Shown piece by piece: positions 12,501-24,623 of a stretch of 64,000 bases of DNA. Under the pieces are notes generated by a model that was given only the letters and a program-made list of their open reading frames with translations, was not told where the DNA came from and ran no database searches. Both the position numbers and the translations under genes were made by a program. Location: the NCBI RefSeq assembly GCF_037975245.1, contig NC_092564.1, positions 300,601 to 364,600 on the forward strand, in the 5' to 3' direction. This stretch comes from Apostichopus japonicus (lineage: Eukaryota; Echinodermata; Holothuroidea; Aspidochirotida; Stichopodidae). Positions within the stretch are counted from its first letter, which is position 1. Every line of letters begins with the position of its first letter.

Positions 12501-13486
12501 CTACTTGTTTTTTGTAGAGGTGTTTAGGTTACACAGCTGTAACTAACCCAAAACATATCTTCAAATCTTAACCTTTATAAATTAGGGGAAACTTGAAGAA
12601 GCTTTTTTGATGTGGGAAAAGAATACCCAGCCAGCTATGATCTAAAGCAGACAACCCTATGATGGAAAGATGAATAGTAATCATCCCAGGGGAGAGTGTA
12701 CAGGTGCTCTGATTGATGGCTAAAATTTCATTCTTGCTTGCCTGACTGCCACAATTAGATATTATATCAGTCACAGTCTAACCATTGAGCTCTGTTTATA
12801 GTTCCAATGTCTAAAAAAGCCCTGGCTGTTTTCAGCTTCTCTGGAATCTTCCACAAACTTGAATACCTTATGTTGACTACTACACTTGCTTATCTTATGG
12901 TTCTGGTTATGGTGGCATCTGCAAATAACATATTTGTATGACATTAAAAGACATAGGAAAACACCATCTATTATTCAATTTAGTCACTAAATTAACCATA
13001 CAATAGTTTGTAATACAGCGGAGATGGTGTTTTCTGTTTTGTTTTTTTGTAAGGGAAATGTTGCAGTCCATGTGATTATTCATCAAGTGCATAAAGCACT
13101 GGGTAAAAACATTTCTACAGACTTTGTAATCTAGAGCAGTGGAAGGTAATTGAAATAGTTTGGTCACTTCAGTATTTAGCATTATCTGCAATTAAATAGA
13201 GGTACTTACTGTAGATGCAATATGTGCTTGAGTGACTTCGTTTTCTACCTAGTAAAGTATACAATAAAACTGTTGACTGTTATTTGCAATGTGGATCAGA
13301 TCCAGACCTGAAGTCAAGATTTTTGAAGAAATAGATGATGAAAGGCAATTGTGACAAAGTTGGAGAACCAAAACGCCTACACACTGAAGTTCTCTCAATA
13401 TCACAGATTTCTGTGTATGTACATGCACTGTATCAACAGGCATTGCCAGGCAATAAAGACTACTTTGTCAACCTTAACCAGAAGGC
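12501..13486. other. Intergenic, no gene seen
   Basis: Only short unsupported frames are present. It is the host sequence into which the 13.5-kb MITE inserted. Confidence 0.45.
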
Positions 13487-13817
13487 CAGTGGCGGAGCTA
13501 GGGGTATTGGTCAGGGGGGGTTAGAATGGTCTGTAGGGGCGCTTTCGACACTATCTAAGTGGAGGTTGGCGCAGAGCGTACAGAAATTTTTTGAGTTAAG
13601 ATACTCCCTTGATCGGCGGAAACAACCCTTTCCAGGCCTTGATAATTTGCAGATAATGTGACAAATGCCAATAGGTAGATGAGGTCGCAATAAAAAAGTC
13701 AATAATCGTGAATAAGTAAAAAGTGGTAAAAAGCTGAAAAGGGTGCCAGCAGTCCATTTGAGTCTGTCAGGGGGGCATCCGCCCCCCCCCCCCGACTGTA
13801 TGGACGCTCCGCCACTG
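13487..13817. mobile_element. 331-bp hAT-like MITE with perfect 8-bp target duplication
   Basis: The ends are CAGTGGCGGAGC and its complement GCTCCGCCACTG. The flanking 8-bp duplication CAGAAGGC is identical on both sides (13479-13486 and 13818-13825). A G-run (GTCAGGGGGGG) and a C-run sit just inside the ends, a form common in hAT-derived MITEs. Frames running through it on both strands are chance. The intact duplication suggests a fairly recent insertion. Confidence 0.92.
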
Positions 13818-13825
13818 CAGAAGGC

Positions 13826-15042
13826 TTTGTGATTCCTTGCCATAAAATTTCCAATTAACTACCTGACTAATGATGACCAATGTTAGTAAAAGTAGAACGA
13901 TAGTGACAGAAAAAAAATCTCTCATTTTCATATATAATGTAGTTTATATGTTACCAAGCAACATATTTTTTTAATTTTCCAAATAGCACACCGGAAAGTT
14001 ATATAAAAGGGAATTAAAACATCGTTTTTTCGCCTCCGTAATTTAGGAATTTGCAAACACTGCAAAGACCTTGAACAGCCCTCAGGTCAATGAATGACGT
14101 CACTGTGATGATCTTTTCTGTTGTGAACTGTTCAGTACGGAGCTGTGCGTGCATTTCGTGTCAGCATAACTGTTATTTTCCGGCGTAATGTTCAAGACAT
14201 AAATAGATAATGAATATCATAGTGTTTCTTGATTTCTTCACCATGTGTTTACAAGTTTTTTTTACGAAATTTGCGGCTATTTCGCAACGATTTCCCAATA
14301 TCTGAAGAGGTAACTCGCAAGCTGACCCAAAGTAACGTAAATCTCAAGATCACGTTTTTGGCGGGTTTTATATTCAGAGTGATGTATGAATGTGCTCACT
14401 TACCAGTCAAACTGGCACAATAACAATAGTGATGATAGTCTCAAACGTAGATTAGTATAACATCCGAAAGAAAATCCAAAGTTCTAAACAAAGCAGATTC
14501 GCTTGTATGCACTAGGCCTACTGTAAAACATAAACGTTCCTTGTTCCGTGCGTCATTAAATCCAACAGAAAGGTTTCACTGAGCTTGAAATACAACCGCA
14601 TTTGAACTCAATTGAGTTGTTAGTCTAGCTCGAACAATTTTCTCACTACATGCGATGCGTTTATTCATGCATGCCTCGTGGTTTGGGCTTCAGGAGGAAT
14701 CGTTTTCTAGCCCAACTTCACGTAGGTCCGCAAACGGTACTTTCACACTGTGCAAACATAAGTGACAGTGTGCGCTACCGTAAGTAATACTTACACGATG
14801 TTTTGTTTCGCTCAAGCATACACACATTTCCTATTCGTATTACATGTTTGGAGGGTATGAACACATCTCTGCCCATAAAACTCTGCCTAAGCGACGTCCA
14901 TGCCCCAATTGAAATTTGCACGTGGATTCTCTCCTCACATAGTCATTAGGTTGCTCACGTCTGACATGTCTTCCAGTTCCAACACTTACTGTTGCATTTA
15001 TCGGGATATATATAAATAATGCGGCATAAAAGCATCAATCTT
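13826..15042. other. Intergenic, no gene seen
   Basis: The sequence has somewhat more CpG than its surroundings at 14.0-15.0 kb. No exon can be supported. It lies downstream, on the minus strand, of the THAP-domain remnant, and could contain further decayed parts of that gene. Confidence 0.4.
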
Positions 15043-15309
15043 TCAAACTTTTATTACTTTAGTGACCTTGCCACACGCAAATTTCAATTGGGCCCGAGAA
15101 TCATCTTCTGTGAAGTGGGCAGAATAAACTTTCACATTCTTGCCATGAGAAACTCTTGGTGCGATGAAGTCTTTCCTGGTTCTCCTCACAAATCGTATCC
15201 AGAGTTTCCGATATCTCTCACTACTTTTTCCGCTTGGAAAATTGAAAAAACTTATTGTAGAGTCCACATTCGTTCTGTTGCATCCCCCTACAATGCAATT
15301 TCTTGGATT
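15043..15309 (-). pseudogene. THAP-domain zinc finger remnant (P-element-like transposase or THAP gene)
   Basis: Reading the minus strand from about 15306 gives PRNCIVGGCNRT, then FFNFPS, RYRKLWIRFVRR, a DFIAPR segment, VYSAHF and EDDS, ending at a stop at 15043. This is the layout of the THAP C2CH zinc finger: a C-x4-C pair (codons 15297-15295 and 15282-15280), the FP motif, the central W and the final xxHF. Two defects are visible. The first position of the usual MPxxC start is AAT (15307-15309) rather than ATG. The third zinc ligand, normally the Cys two residues before the final Cys/His pair, is Tyr (15124-15126). THAP domains bind DNA and occur in host transcription factors and P-element transposases. 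No transposase catalytic region was found nearby, so it is probably dead; a spliced exon starting at TAG|CAAAAT cannot be excluded. Confidence 0.6.
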
Positions 15310-18300
15310 TTGCTAGTGGTTTACGTTGTTTGTCGAGTCCAATATAGAGTAGGTTGCAACTAAACTTACACACTAAGTGCACACTGCTGAAGTACACTAC
15401 GCCAAGCTCACGTTGTTATCATCATAATGACGTCACATGTCACTGTAGATCACGTGATCATCATATCGCTTTTCGCGAAAAGCCCCATTTTTGTTTAAAA
15501 AATCAACAAGTTTAGGAATTTTTTTTATGCCTTTCCCAACATCGGATTGACTTGAATTTTCACATGTGTAAAATGGAAACCAACTAGAATACTCTTGAAT
15601 AAAATCGTATTTTTTCGTCGATGGTGAAAAATCACTATCGTTCATCTTTAAGTTTGTCAGAAGTTTCCAAATCCCAAGACCCTTACATGTTAAAATACCC
15701 ACTTGTAAGCATCAAACAATATAGTCACTGCTAAGGATTTAACAACATACAATTTTTATGCCAAAATGTTTCAATATCCAGAAAGAACAGTCTTTGTATG
15801 TGGAATACAGTCAATTAGATGGTCTACCAACACATGGACAGTTTCCTTTACCTAATTGTACTAACAAGATTGTTAACAATCAATGGTATACCCTGCTTTC
15901 ATCGCAGGATAATGCATGAACAGGGGTTCATTGCAAGTGTTGCACAAGGCGATATGCTACCATGTAATGCTATGCAAACGTAGGTCTGTTATATGTTTCT
16001 TAGCAAGCCAAGCGCAGTACCATTTGCTACAACTTTCAAATGAAATAAACAATAATGAAATACCTATATTGTACCTAGATTTTCCTTTTAGAAACCCCAA
16101 AGGCAAAATTATGATCTCCACAAACCCATTCCCAGCATCCTAGATAAAACTGCACTATGTCTAGACCTGTCAATGGTCTGTTTCCTCCAGTAGAAAAAAG
16201 GTGGGCGCATTCAACATCTTCTGAATCAACAAATTTGGTAATTCAGAGACCAAGAAACTGACAATTAAGCAACTCCTTTGGGATGCTGACAATCACCTCA
16301 ATGGCTGAGCATTGCCTTTGCTGTGCAGAGAACAATTTTATGCATCAGTGGTGAAAACCTTGCCTAGTAGTATCTCAATTTTAGCTGTGGCTGAAGCTTG
16401 GAAAATCAGTATTTGACCTCCAAAATACTTTCAACCATGAAGTTATGTGATTGAAGGACACTTTACTTTATTTAAAACACAAAGTGAACCTTTCTCAGCA
16501 GGTTGAAGTTTAAATTAAAATAAAGTATTGCAAAATCATACTAGGACAATCCCACATGCATCTACAGTAGCTACCCAACTTAATTTGTTAGTTGTCCTTA
16601 ACTATTTTCACCTGCCTGATAAAAAGCTTTCTGAAAAAAACACTGAGGCACTCAGTAATTGACATAATAACATTTGCTCTCGCTAGTGTTAGTTCGGTTA
16701 CAATAGCTGTAGAAAAATATGATTTTAAGAATTAGTTTTCATATTCATAACTGTCATATATATATTCTGGTTCTTATGAAATAACTCTGTAACTACCTTA
16801 ATTCTGATCTTACACAGACAGGATCTAAACCCCTCAATACTCATCTCTGGAATGTCCTTTTTTTTTATCATTTACAGTCAATGCAACCAGCTGCCATTTC
16901 GCACTATGTATGAGCTACCTATGCTGTGCATGCTTATGAGTGCGTACCAACTGTTTGTGGTAGCAGTAAGCAGTTCCCTGCCACGATATCATACAGTTTC
17001 GACTTGGTCAACAAATTACGTCATATGTTTTCTACTTTTCCTAACCGAGGCAATTTAGCTGATTTTTGCGTTTTGAGTTTTGCTGCTTGATAGGAGGTAA
17101 ATGGATGGAATTTTGAAAAAAGAGGTCATTCAATGTTTTGTTTGATGTCTTATTTACCAATCTGTGTTTTTTCACCTAAATCCCAATCTTAACTTTCTTG
17201 TAACAGACTGTTGAAGAAGGTATTATTTTTGCTAGTTTGAGATTTCTCAAAACACTAAGCAGAACAGTTACATGTTTGCACTCCTCTGCGCTTCCCGCAG
17301 TGACGTCACAAAAACTATTACATAATAGTACTTGTTACCAATTTCTACCCCTTTGGTGATGGAAAATGGATGCAGAGTTGGATTTATCTATCCAATTTGT
17401 TAAGTTTTACATTATTGAAAGTCAACTCTATATGTCTCTTGACCTTTAAATGTTAAGTTCTTCCATACCGCCCTCGTTCCCCTTTGCAAAACATTTCATA
17501 CAGTAGTTTTGATTCAACCTTGGCTTATTTTATCCTATAAATCTGGACTGGTACTGTATATACATCTGCGGAGAGAACATTCTGACAGGTTTTAGTGTGA
17601 AGCATCTTATTGACCAGCTGCCGCTTGAAAACATCAGTTATGACTAATTATTGAGGTAGGTACATAATCTGCTTATATTTGGCATGCTTTGTATTCATTA
17701 TTATTACCTTAAGGCTCATGTCATATTTGTCTAATGACTGTGATATTTTGCAATAAAAATTTGAAAGTAGAACCATCACTAATGTGGTTGCTCAAGTGAT
17801 GTTGCATGTATCATATTTCAAACACCATGAAAGAAACCATTCCATGATGGGAAGTTTTAAAGGTAAAATATCACCATTAATGTGTTCATACTATTCTCTG
17901 CATCTTTTCATTTCTCTTAGATTCTTTTCAAAAATTGTGTTTCGCTCGGACCTCTTTCTCTTTCCTTTTGTTTCTGCTATTTCCTCTTTTGGTAAAATCA
18001 AGTTCACATAAACTCAATTGTAACAAGAAAATGTTGGAACAGTATTTCAAGGCTAGATAGAATAATGTACTATTGGAACAAACCAATACAGAATACTTAG
18101 TAAAAGGTGCCTGGGGATTAGCAGGTCTTTCAATTACACATGAACAAGAAGAAAAATCTCTTAAGATAAATTATTCTGATAGAACCTGCTGATCAGGCCT
18201 GCTGAACAGATAATCTTCTTTATCAAACAAGACTAGTGTGTTTTTGTCCCTTCTCCTGTGGGTTCTTTGAGACTGCCTTCCTGGAGATACCAGTCCTATT

Positions 18301-18667
18301 GAAGGCAATCACCAACTGATTGAGGACAGGACAAAGGCCAGAAGGAAAATATTTGGGGTGATTTGAAAAGGAATCAGTAGAGAATATTGACTGAATCATG
18401 AATACTTAATATCCTTACTTAAGAGAGGCCAAGCCCTATCTACAGGGTGATCTGCTTAGTATTGATTGCAGGCATCCTAATGGCTCCACTATTAACACTG
18501 CATAACCTACAACTAAAGTGCCAATGTAAACTGTGCAGGTGGGTATATGGTCCAAATAACAATACTATATTACTGGTGGGAACATGCATAATTAATGAGA
18601 ATGTTCTGAAGGTGTTGGAACCCTGTTGATCACAGTTTACACAGAAGACATTTAAACAAGGACAACA
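15310..18667. other. Intergenic, no gene seen
   Basis: A minus-strand frame of about 89 codons at 15433-15702 has no recognisable domain, and other frames are shorter. No tandem or terminal inverted repeats were recognised. The upstream side of the THAP remnant is in this stretch. Confidence 0.45.
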
Positions 18668-18928
18668 CAATTGTATGGAATGTGAAAAGGGCAAACTTAT
18701 TTCAAAATGCCTATGTTTTACATTACATGGTTGAGCGATTGTTGAACAGTGCCGATGACAACGACGTAAGTTTAGACAACGACGGAAGTTTAGACAACTG
18801 AAGTTTAGACATCACCATGAGTTTGAGCAACAGCATGGTAAAACAGCAGCAAAAACTTTAGTTTAGACAACAACAAATTAAGTTTAGACAACAAATTAAG
18901 TTTGCCCTTTTCGCATTCCATGCAATTG
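18668..18928. mobile_element. 261-bp MITE with 30-bp-class inverted ends
   Basis: The left end CAATTGTATGGAATGTGAAA continues AGGGCAAACTTA, and the right end is its complement with two mismatches (CAATTGCATGGAATGCGAAA when reversed). The interior repeats AAGTTTAGACAAC several times at irregular spacing. The flanks do not give a clear target duplication beyond CAATTG itself. It is noncoding. Confidence 0.75.
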
Positions 18929-20690
18929 AACCAGTATACCAGCACTGTTCACTTCTTTGGGATTTGTTGTTACTCTTTTGTACTAAATACCAAAAAAACA
19001 AGTCTTCCTGAAGGTCATTTTAATTTTATCATGACAGTCACTGTAACATACAAATAGCCTTTGGCAAAACCTGCACACAACACATGCCATCAATGTGACT
19101 GAGCCACAGACAAAACTAATAGCACTCAATAATACTCGCTCCAGTAGCTCAGTAGCTACTGTACGTACAGTAGCTACTGTACGTACAGTAGAGTATTTCA
19201 GAAAACTGCATGAGCTGTGTAAGAGACATTAATATTTAACAAATTTGAGCCTCAGAAACATCAAAGTATGGTCATCTTTATCACTATTTGGTATCCTATC
19301 ATGATTAACAGAGTTTTGATGCATGCTGCCTGGTGTGAAGCCAACAAAATATCCTCAATGTTTTACAGCAATTATAGTACAATGGTTAGAATTTTGATAA
19401 CATTGTAGTATTATTAGCCCAGTTATAATATCACACAGCAAACTCTACATCCTTCTTTCACAAATTTAATTTACTGCAAAACTTGGAATCAGCAAGACAA
19501 AGAACATTGAAACCATTTGTAATCTCATGTTTTGAAGAAATGTTTGAATGTTGGTAATTAGTCTGCTGGTAATTTACATATCTTGGACTTGGTGTCAACT
19601 TAAGACAAGGTAAGGAAAATTGCATTTAGGGACCAATCTACATTTTATTTTGTATCTATTTCATCACAAGAGACAGTGTTTCATCATAATTTTAGCACAT
19701 GGTGTCTAAAACATTCCAGTTTGGTGGTAAAATTTGAGAGTTACAGCCAAACAGCACCCAATGATCCTATAAATTACAAGATCGCTACCTTTCGAAGTTG
19801 GTAATCATAGTAACCATTCTACCAATGTGCAGAAAATCCTAGAGTGCAGAAATTATCCTCTTGAACACAAAGTGGCAAATCTGTACATCTAAGGATTGGA
19901 ATATCTCAAACGTGTCCATCACTTTCTCAGAGCAAAGACTATGGCAAAACTGTGGATGACCAAACCTTTTTTGCACAAGTTTTCATTTCCAAATTCATTT
20001 CTTGGTCACATTTAGTTCTTCTAGATACAGAGTTTGGGAATTCATGTTTTGTGACATCACCAGAACAATGAAAGTCTTTAATGGAATGGAACTTTAAGAA
20101 ATTTTTGCTTGAGTATACAATGTTTGCAACATTTCAGTACTCGTCCTGTGTCTGTTGAAATGGTACAGCATGTCTAATTATTGCAAAAGGGTCATGGCTA
20201 ATGAGTCCCCAACAGACAGCCTCCTGTGCCTAATGGTTCTTTGCAAGTCACTGGGTTTAATTGCATTGCTAGAATACCTGCTACCGACCAGATATGATTT
20301 ATTAGCTGGCATTTGTGTAGAGATTGCATATGTTTTCTTTTTCAAAGGCTTCAGACCTTCCTATAAATCAAGACAAAGGCCGATACCTCCATTGAATTTC
20401 AAAGAGGACTTGAAAGGGAAACCAGGCAGATTTGAGAAAGTAGAAATACTACTGATTTCTATCTGTTCATTAACACAACCCTTGGTTGGTCCATAATTAC
20501 ACATCAGACATCACCATTTAATAATGTTCGACAGATAATCGGTTAGATAATCTGGGAAGGTAAAGGTATTGCAAGTCCCTCATTGCAAGATTGTACTAAT
20601 GCTCTTCGATATACTATCCAGTTTTGGCAGTTAACATCATACAGTATACCCATGATAAGCTTTTCATAGCATTGGAGAATTCACAGGTTA
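18929..20690. other. Intergenic, no gene; short palindromic repeat at 19142-19191
   Basis: At 19142-19191 the sequence alternates CAGTAGCTACTG and TACGTAC, so it is palindromic at several centres. A plus-strand frame of 113 codons (20155-20496) has no recognisable domain and no flanking splice context, and was not accepted as a gene. Confidence 0.45.
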
Positions 20691-21740
20691 ATTGTAGCTT
20701 TAATTGTGGAGTTATCATGTTTGAAAGATTTACTGGCTTTGACATCTGTTGACCTCATCTGAAATTTGGCATCTAACAATTTCAGTTGGGTTCTTGCACT
20801 CACCAATTTGGATCTACATACTAAGTATAAAGTTAAAAAATGAGGTACTTCTTGAGTTATTATGTTTACAAGATTTTCAAACTTTGACTCAAATATTGAC
20901 CGCAAATGACCTTTGACCTCCACCAATTTCAATAGGATTCTTCTACTCAATATGGGACATACAACATGCCAAGCATGAGATTCATCACAGCTTCTCTTCT
21001 TGAGATTTCATGTTTACAATGTTTCTACAGTTTGACCTCTAGGCTCTTTGGACCTACTGTAGTATAGCTTTGATACCACCCAAAAACAATAGCAGTCGAG
21101 AACGTATTATGTTACATGTACATTCCAAGTTTGAAGTCCATCAAACTTTGTAATATTGAGGTATCATGTTGAGTTGTTGACGAGGTTTTCAGTTGGACCT
21201 CTGGTGGCCTAGTATGAAGTTTGATCCCATCCATAAACAATATCAGCTGAGAACTCACTATGTTATATGTAATATATGTAATATTGAGTATCATGTTTAC
21301 AAGGTTTTTGCAGTTTGGCCTCTGGTGACCTAGTATGACCTCTGATTCCGCCGAAAACAACAACAACCGAGAACGCAATATGGTGCATCAACATACAAAG
21401 TTTGAAATCCATCCACCTTTCTTAATATTGAATTATTGTGTTTACAAGGTTTTCAAAGTTTGAAGTCCATCCACCTTTCTTAATATTGAATTATTGTGTT
21501 TACAAGGTTTTCACAGTTTGACATCTGGTGATCTAGCCCTTGATCTCAGCCATACACAATAGCAGCCAATAACTCAACATGCACCAACATTCGAAACTGG
21601 ACGTCCATCCACTGTTAGAATATTGAGTTATCGTATTTACAAGCCATGGGGTCACATACACACACACACACACACACACATGCATGTATACACATGGCAT
21701 CATGACCCCAGTGATTCCTTTTGCTTTCAGCAAGGAATAA
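20690..21740. repeat. TGACCT-rich degenerate repeat, several units
   Basis: Six or so diverged units each contain TTTACAAGGTTTTCA, TTTGACCTCTGGTGACCTAG, AACAATA-AG-AG, CGAGAACGCAATATG and CATACAAAGTTTGAA segments. An exact TGACCTTTGACCT lies at 20907-20919. An 80-bp piece is tandemly duplicated at about 21398-21510 (AGTTTGAA-TCCATCCACC then CTTAATATTGAATTATTGTG). It ends with a (CA)n tract (about 21657-21680) and the GATTCCTTTTGC hairpin near 21715. Confidence 0.7.
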
Positions 21741-22300
21741 AAAATGTTTGTGTGTGCTTAGAAAACTTGTGTCCGGGCTGCAGTTTGCCATTAAAGCCTG
21801 CACTTTAAAATTCTATTCAAACAAACAATACTTAGTTATAAACTTATAATGATCCCTGATGGAAGCTTACATAGCATGATAGGTGCACACAAAATCAAAT
21901 GATAAAACGTAAAAAGTGGAAACTATCATTGTAAACTAAAGTAGTTACCATATACGTAGGCCTGGACAGAATACAATGTACACTACTATACAGTTTGACT
22001 CTCTTACTAAAGCATCTGTTAAAATGTTATGCACATGCAATGAATGTTTAAACTTCATGTGTCTTAACAGAAAATGTTGGCAGAAAAATGTTGAATAAAA
22101 AAATCCAAGCTACAATTGCTGCATTGGCAATATAAAGGATTAACATGTATGTTGTACAGAAAATTATAACTGAACCATGTGGTACAAGTGTCAGCAAAGA
22201 AATCATGGCAGTATAAATGCACATTATGCAGAAAAATCAAACATATTGGGAGATAAAAAATCATTTTCAGTATCAGAGATGTAAGCTCCCCATAAGATTG
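21741..22300. other. Intergenic; 3' part is an interspersed repeat
   Basis: The last 60 bp (TTTTCAGTATCAGAGATGTA, AGCTCCC) resembles 43672-43705 and, inverted, 49135-49180. No gene is visible. Confidence 0.45.
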
Positions 22301-22308
22301 ATATTGTC

Positions 22309-23957
22309 CAGGCCTCGACATATCTTTTAAAAATACTTGTCATTTGGCGACCGTGACTAAATATCTTCTCGCAAAACGCAAACTTCACTCACCACTATGA
22401 TTGCTGCTCAAGTCTCCATAGTACAGATCTACAACATCAATACTTTCTGTAAACTAACATTAGGCAGATACATGGTGCTATGTAATTGCACATTGGAAAA
22501 TTTCTGTGCAGTATGAAATTTAAACTTTTTCAACCAAAAGTAAGTGATAAACAAAGTAAAACATGTTGTAGAATCATTAATAAGCAGTTAGGCTTACTAT
22601 ATAGTGTTTTAAACAATCCAAAGGACATCAGAACTATAATTAGGGCTCCTCTAGTACTAGGCATCTAATATGTAGTAGCTAGGAGTATACAGTAACTCAT
22701 TGCAATTTTGAGAGGCTACTTGATTAGCGCTGCTTTGCACATTTTATCAATTATTTATCTTGTCTTGTAGCTGCAGAAAGGTGCGCGAAAAATTTCACTA
22801 TTACTCCATTACATTGACAAAATCAATACGATCTTTTTACACAATTTTAATCTATGGTTGACAAAGCATATTTTTCACTCACAGCTGGTGTTGAGTGAAA
22901 ATCTGAAAATCCTTTGCAAAAACACATGGCAGAGCTCTATAACAGCAAACATGTCTCAAAATCCATTAAACTGTTTTATATTTTTCAATTATGACAGATG
23001 GCATGTAGAAAATGCCTCAAGAAATCATTTATGGGTTTGCCCATAAAGTATATTGGTATTCAGACACAAAAAAAAATGTCTTCATGATTTTGTGTAAACG
23101 AACCTTATATTATACACCCGTCGTTAGTGTATGGCACAGTGCAGCCTAACTAACTCTGCAGTTTCATACTTTGTCTGCGGAAATGTTTTACCAAAATGAC
23201 ATATAATCGTGAATTGTGGATTTGATTTTCTGCATATCAACTCCAAAGGGGTCTTGTGTCAATAACTTATGAGTTTTAATATCGCAAAAATGGAATAAAG
23301 TGGTCACCTTGTTCAAGGTTTGTTTATTGTAGTAATTTAATGTTCATATTTTAACTTCAGATGGGCATTTCCACATGTTTATTGTTAGTAGTCTACTTGG
23401 GCCACTAGAACGATACTCTACTGTTTAGGGGTGCCTGCGCATTACCAAGCTGTCATGACATGGATGTTCAATAAACTTTTTTAATTGGTTGAGAAATTAA
23501 TACATAAACAATACATAGGAATGCCTTTAAAACACATTGTGTACTTCATAAGCTCCAACAGTTCCCTGAAATAAATTGTTATATTAGATTTTAAATTATG
23601 ATGTTTTCGCTGTATGCTTATAAATGCTCCATGAAGTTTGTGAACAATCCCTGCACATGAAATATTCTCGTACATAATGCATGTGCAGATAGTGAACTAT
23701 TTTACACAGTTAATTTGAGATTGGTCATTGACAAAAATCAGTTTACAACGAAAACTTGCTTAGTTGCTTCCAGTTCACCAAGGAACTGCTTTTATCATTC
23801 TGTGAAATGTTTGTAACGATTGCCTTTGCTAATATTGGGGTTTGACTAGACCACAAGTCACTCGCCAAAATGTCGAGCATAGTGCATTTTCTATTCGCCA
23901 AAGCTAAACTTCTACTCACCAATGGCGAGTTGGGGACTGTATTTGTCTTGAGGCCTG
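22309..23957. mobile_element. hAT-like element, CAGGCCTCGACA family, 1.65 kb
   Basis: The left end is CAGGCCTCGACATAT, and the right end read in reverse is CAGGCCTCAAGACAAA. The 8-bp flanks are ATATTGTC (22301-22308) and ACATTGTC (23958-23965), one mismatch, consistent with an older insertion. Subterminal TCGCC/GGCGA motifs (GGCGACC, CTCGCCA, TTCGCCAA, GGCGAGTTGG) are shared with the shorter relative at 34566-35135. No transposase frame is present. Confidence 0.75.
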
Positions 23958-23965
23958 ACATTGTC

Positions 23966-24421
23966 GAAATTCATAACATATAATAAATATTACTTATAGT
24001 CACAGCAACAATACAATGATGGCATTGTTTCACCTGCACTTGTCAAAATTTGTGACAACAAGGCCAAAGTTACACATTTGTTTGAAAACTGGAAAGTGAA
24101 AACAATAACATTAGGCTTTGTTCATTGTGAGTTCTATGTACATAGGCTAGTCTGGCTAGAGAACGGTTGAGCTTCATAACTGTGCCCAAGATTTTGCAAA
24201 TGGCATAAAATGATGAAATCGGCGCCAAATACTCCTTAAAATCCCTAAACATGTTTGGCGACAGTCCTCAGTAGTACAGTATTTTGTGATTAGGTAAACA
24301 TTGTTACGCCAATTGTCACAGGAACTAATTATAGTTAATCGGTATAACCGATTATCATATAATCGATCGAACACTACTACACACAAAAGAACATCAAACG
24401 ATAAACCTATACTAATTAATC
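23966..24421. other. Repeat fragments, no gene
   Basis: The segment near 24275-24310 (TATTTTGTGATTAGGTAAAC) recurs near 1652. No exon was recognised. Confidence 0.4.
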
Positions 24422-24509
24422 TGCTTTCTTTGTAAAGCGCCTTGAGCAGTGACTTTTGTCTACTGATTTGGCGCTATATAAGTCTCATTTATTATTATTA
24501 TTATTACTA
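24422..24509 (+). repeat. SINE/LINE 3' tail: GGCGCTATATAAG followed by (TTA)n
   Basis: The stretch GTAAAGCGCCTTGAGCAG ... TTGGCGCTATATAAGTCTC ends in a TTATTATTATTA tract, a form common to 3' ends of retroposons in marine animals. A shorter, 5'-truncated copy starting inside this sequence is at 26326-26380, as expected for target-primed retroposition. Confidence 0.65.
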
Positions 24510-24623
24510 CTAATATAGGCCTACAACAGCAAAATGACTGCCAAATTCCTAAACAGAGGTTGGTGGCAGTTTTTTCTCATATATTGTTATATAGAGTTAT
24601 GTACGTTTCATAGTGCTAAGTTG
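24507..24623 (+). repeat. Interspersed repeat copy A, left part (split by transposon)
   Basis: The segment from AATATAGGCCTACAACAGC to TTTCATAGTGCTAAGTTG matches 26624-26708 (copy B). Copy B continues without interruption, whereas copy A is interrupted at the CTAAGTTG target duplication and resumes at 26216. Confidence 0.85.

Noticed and set aside
13335-13843. Frames of about 110 codons on both strands
   Set aside because: They run across the boundaries of the hAT-like MITE, so they are artefacts of the insertion.
20155-20496. 113-codon plus-strand frame
   Set aside because: No recognisable domain, no promoter or splice context, and adjacent to dispersed repeats.
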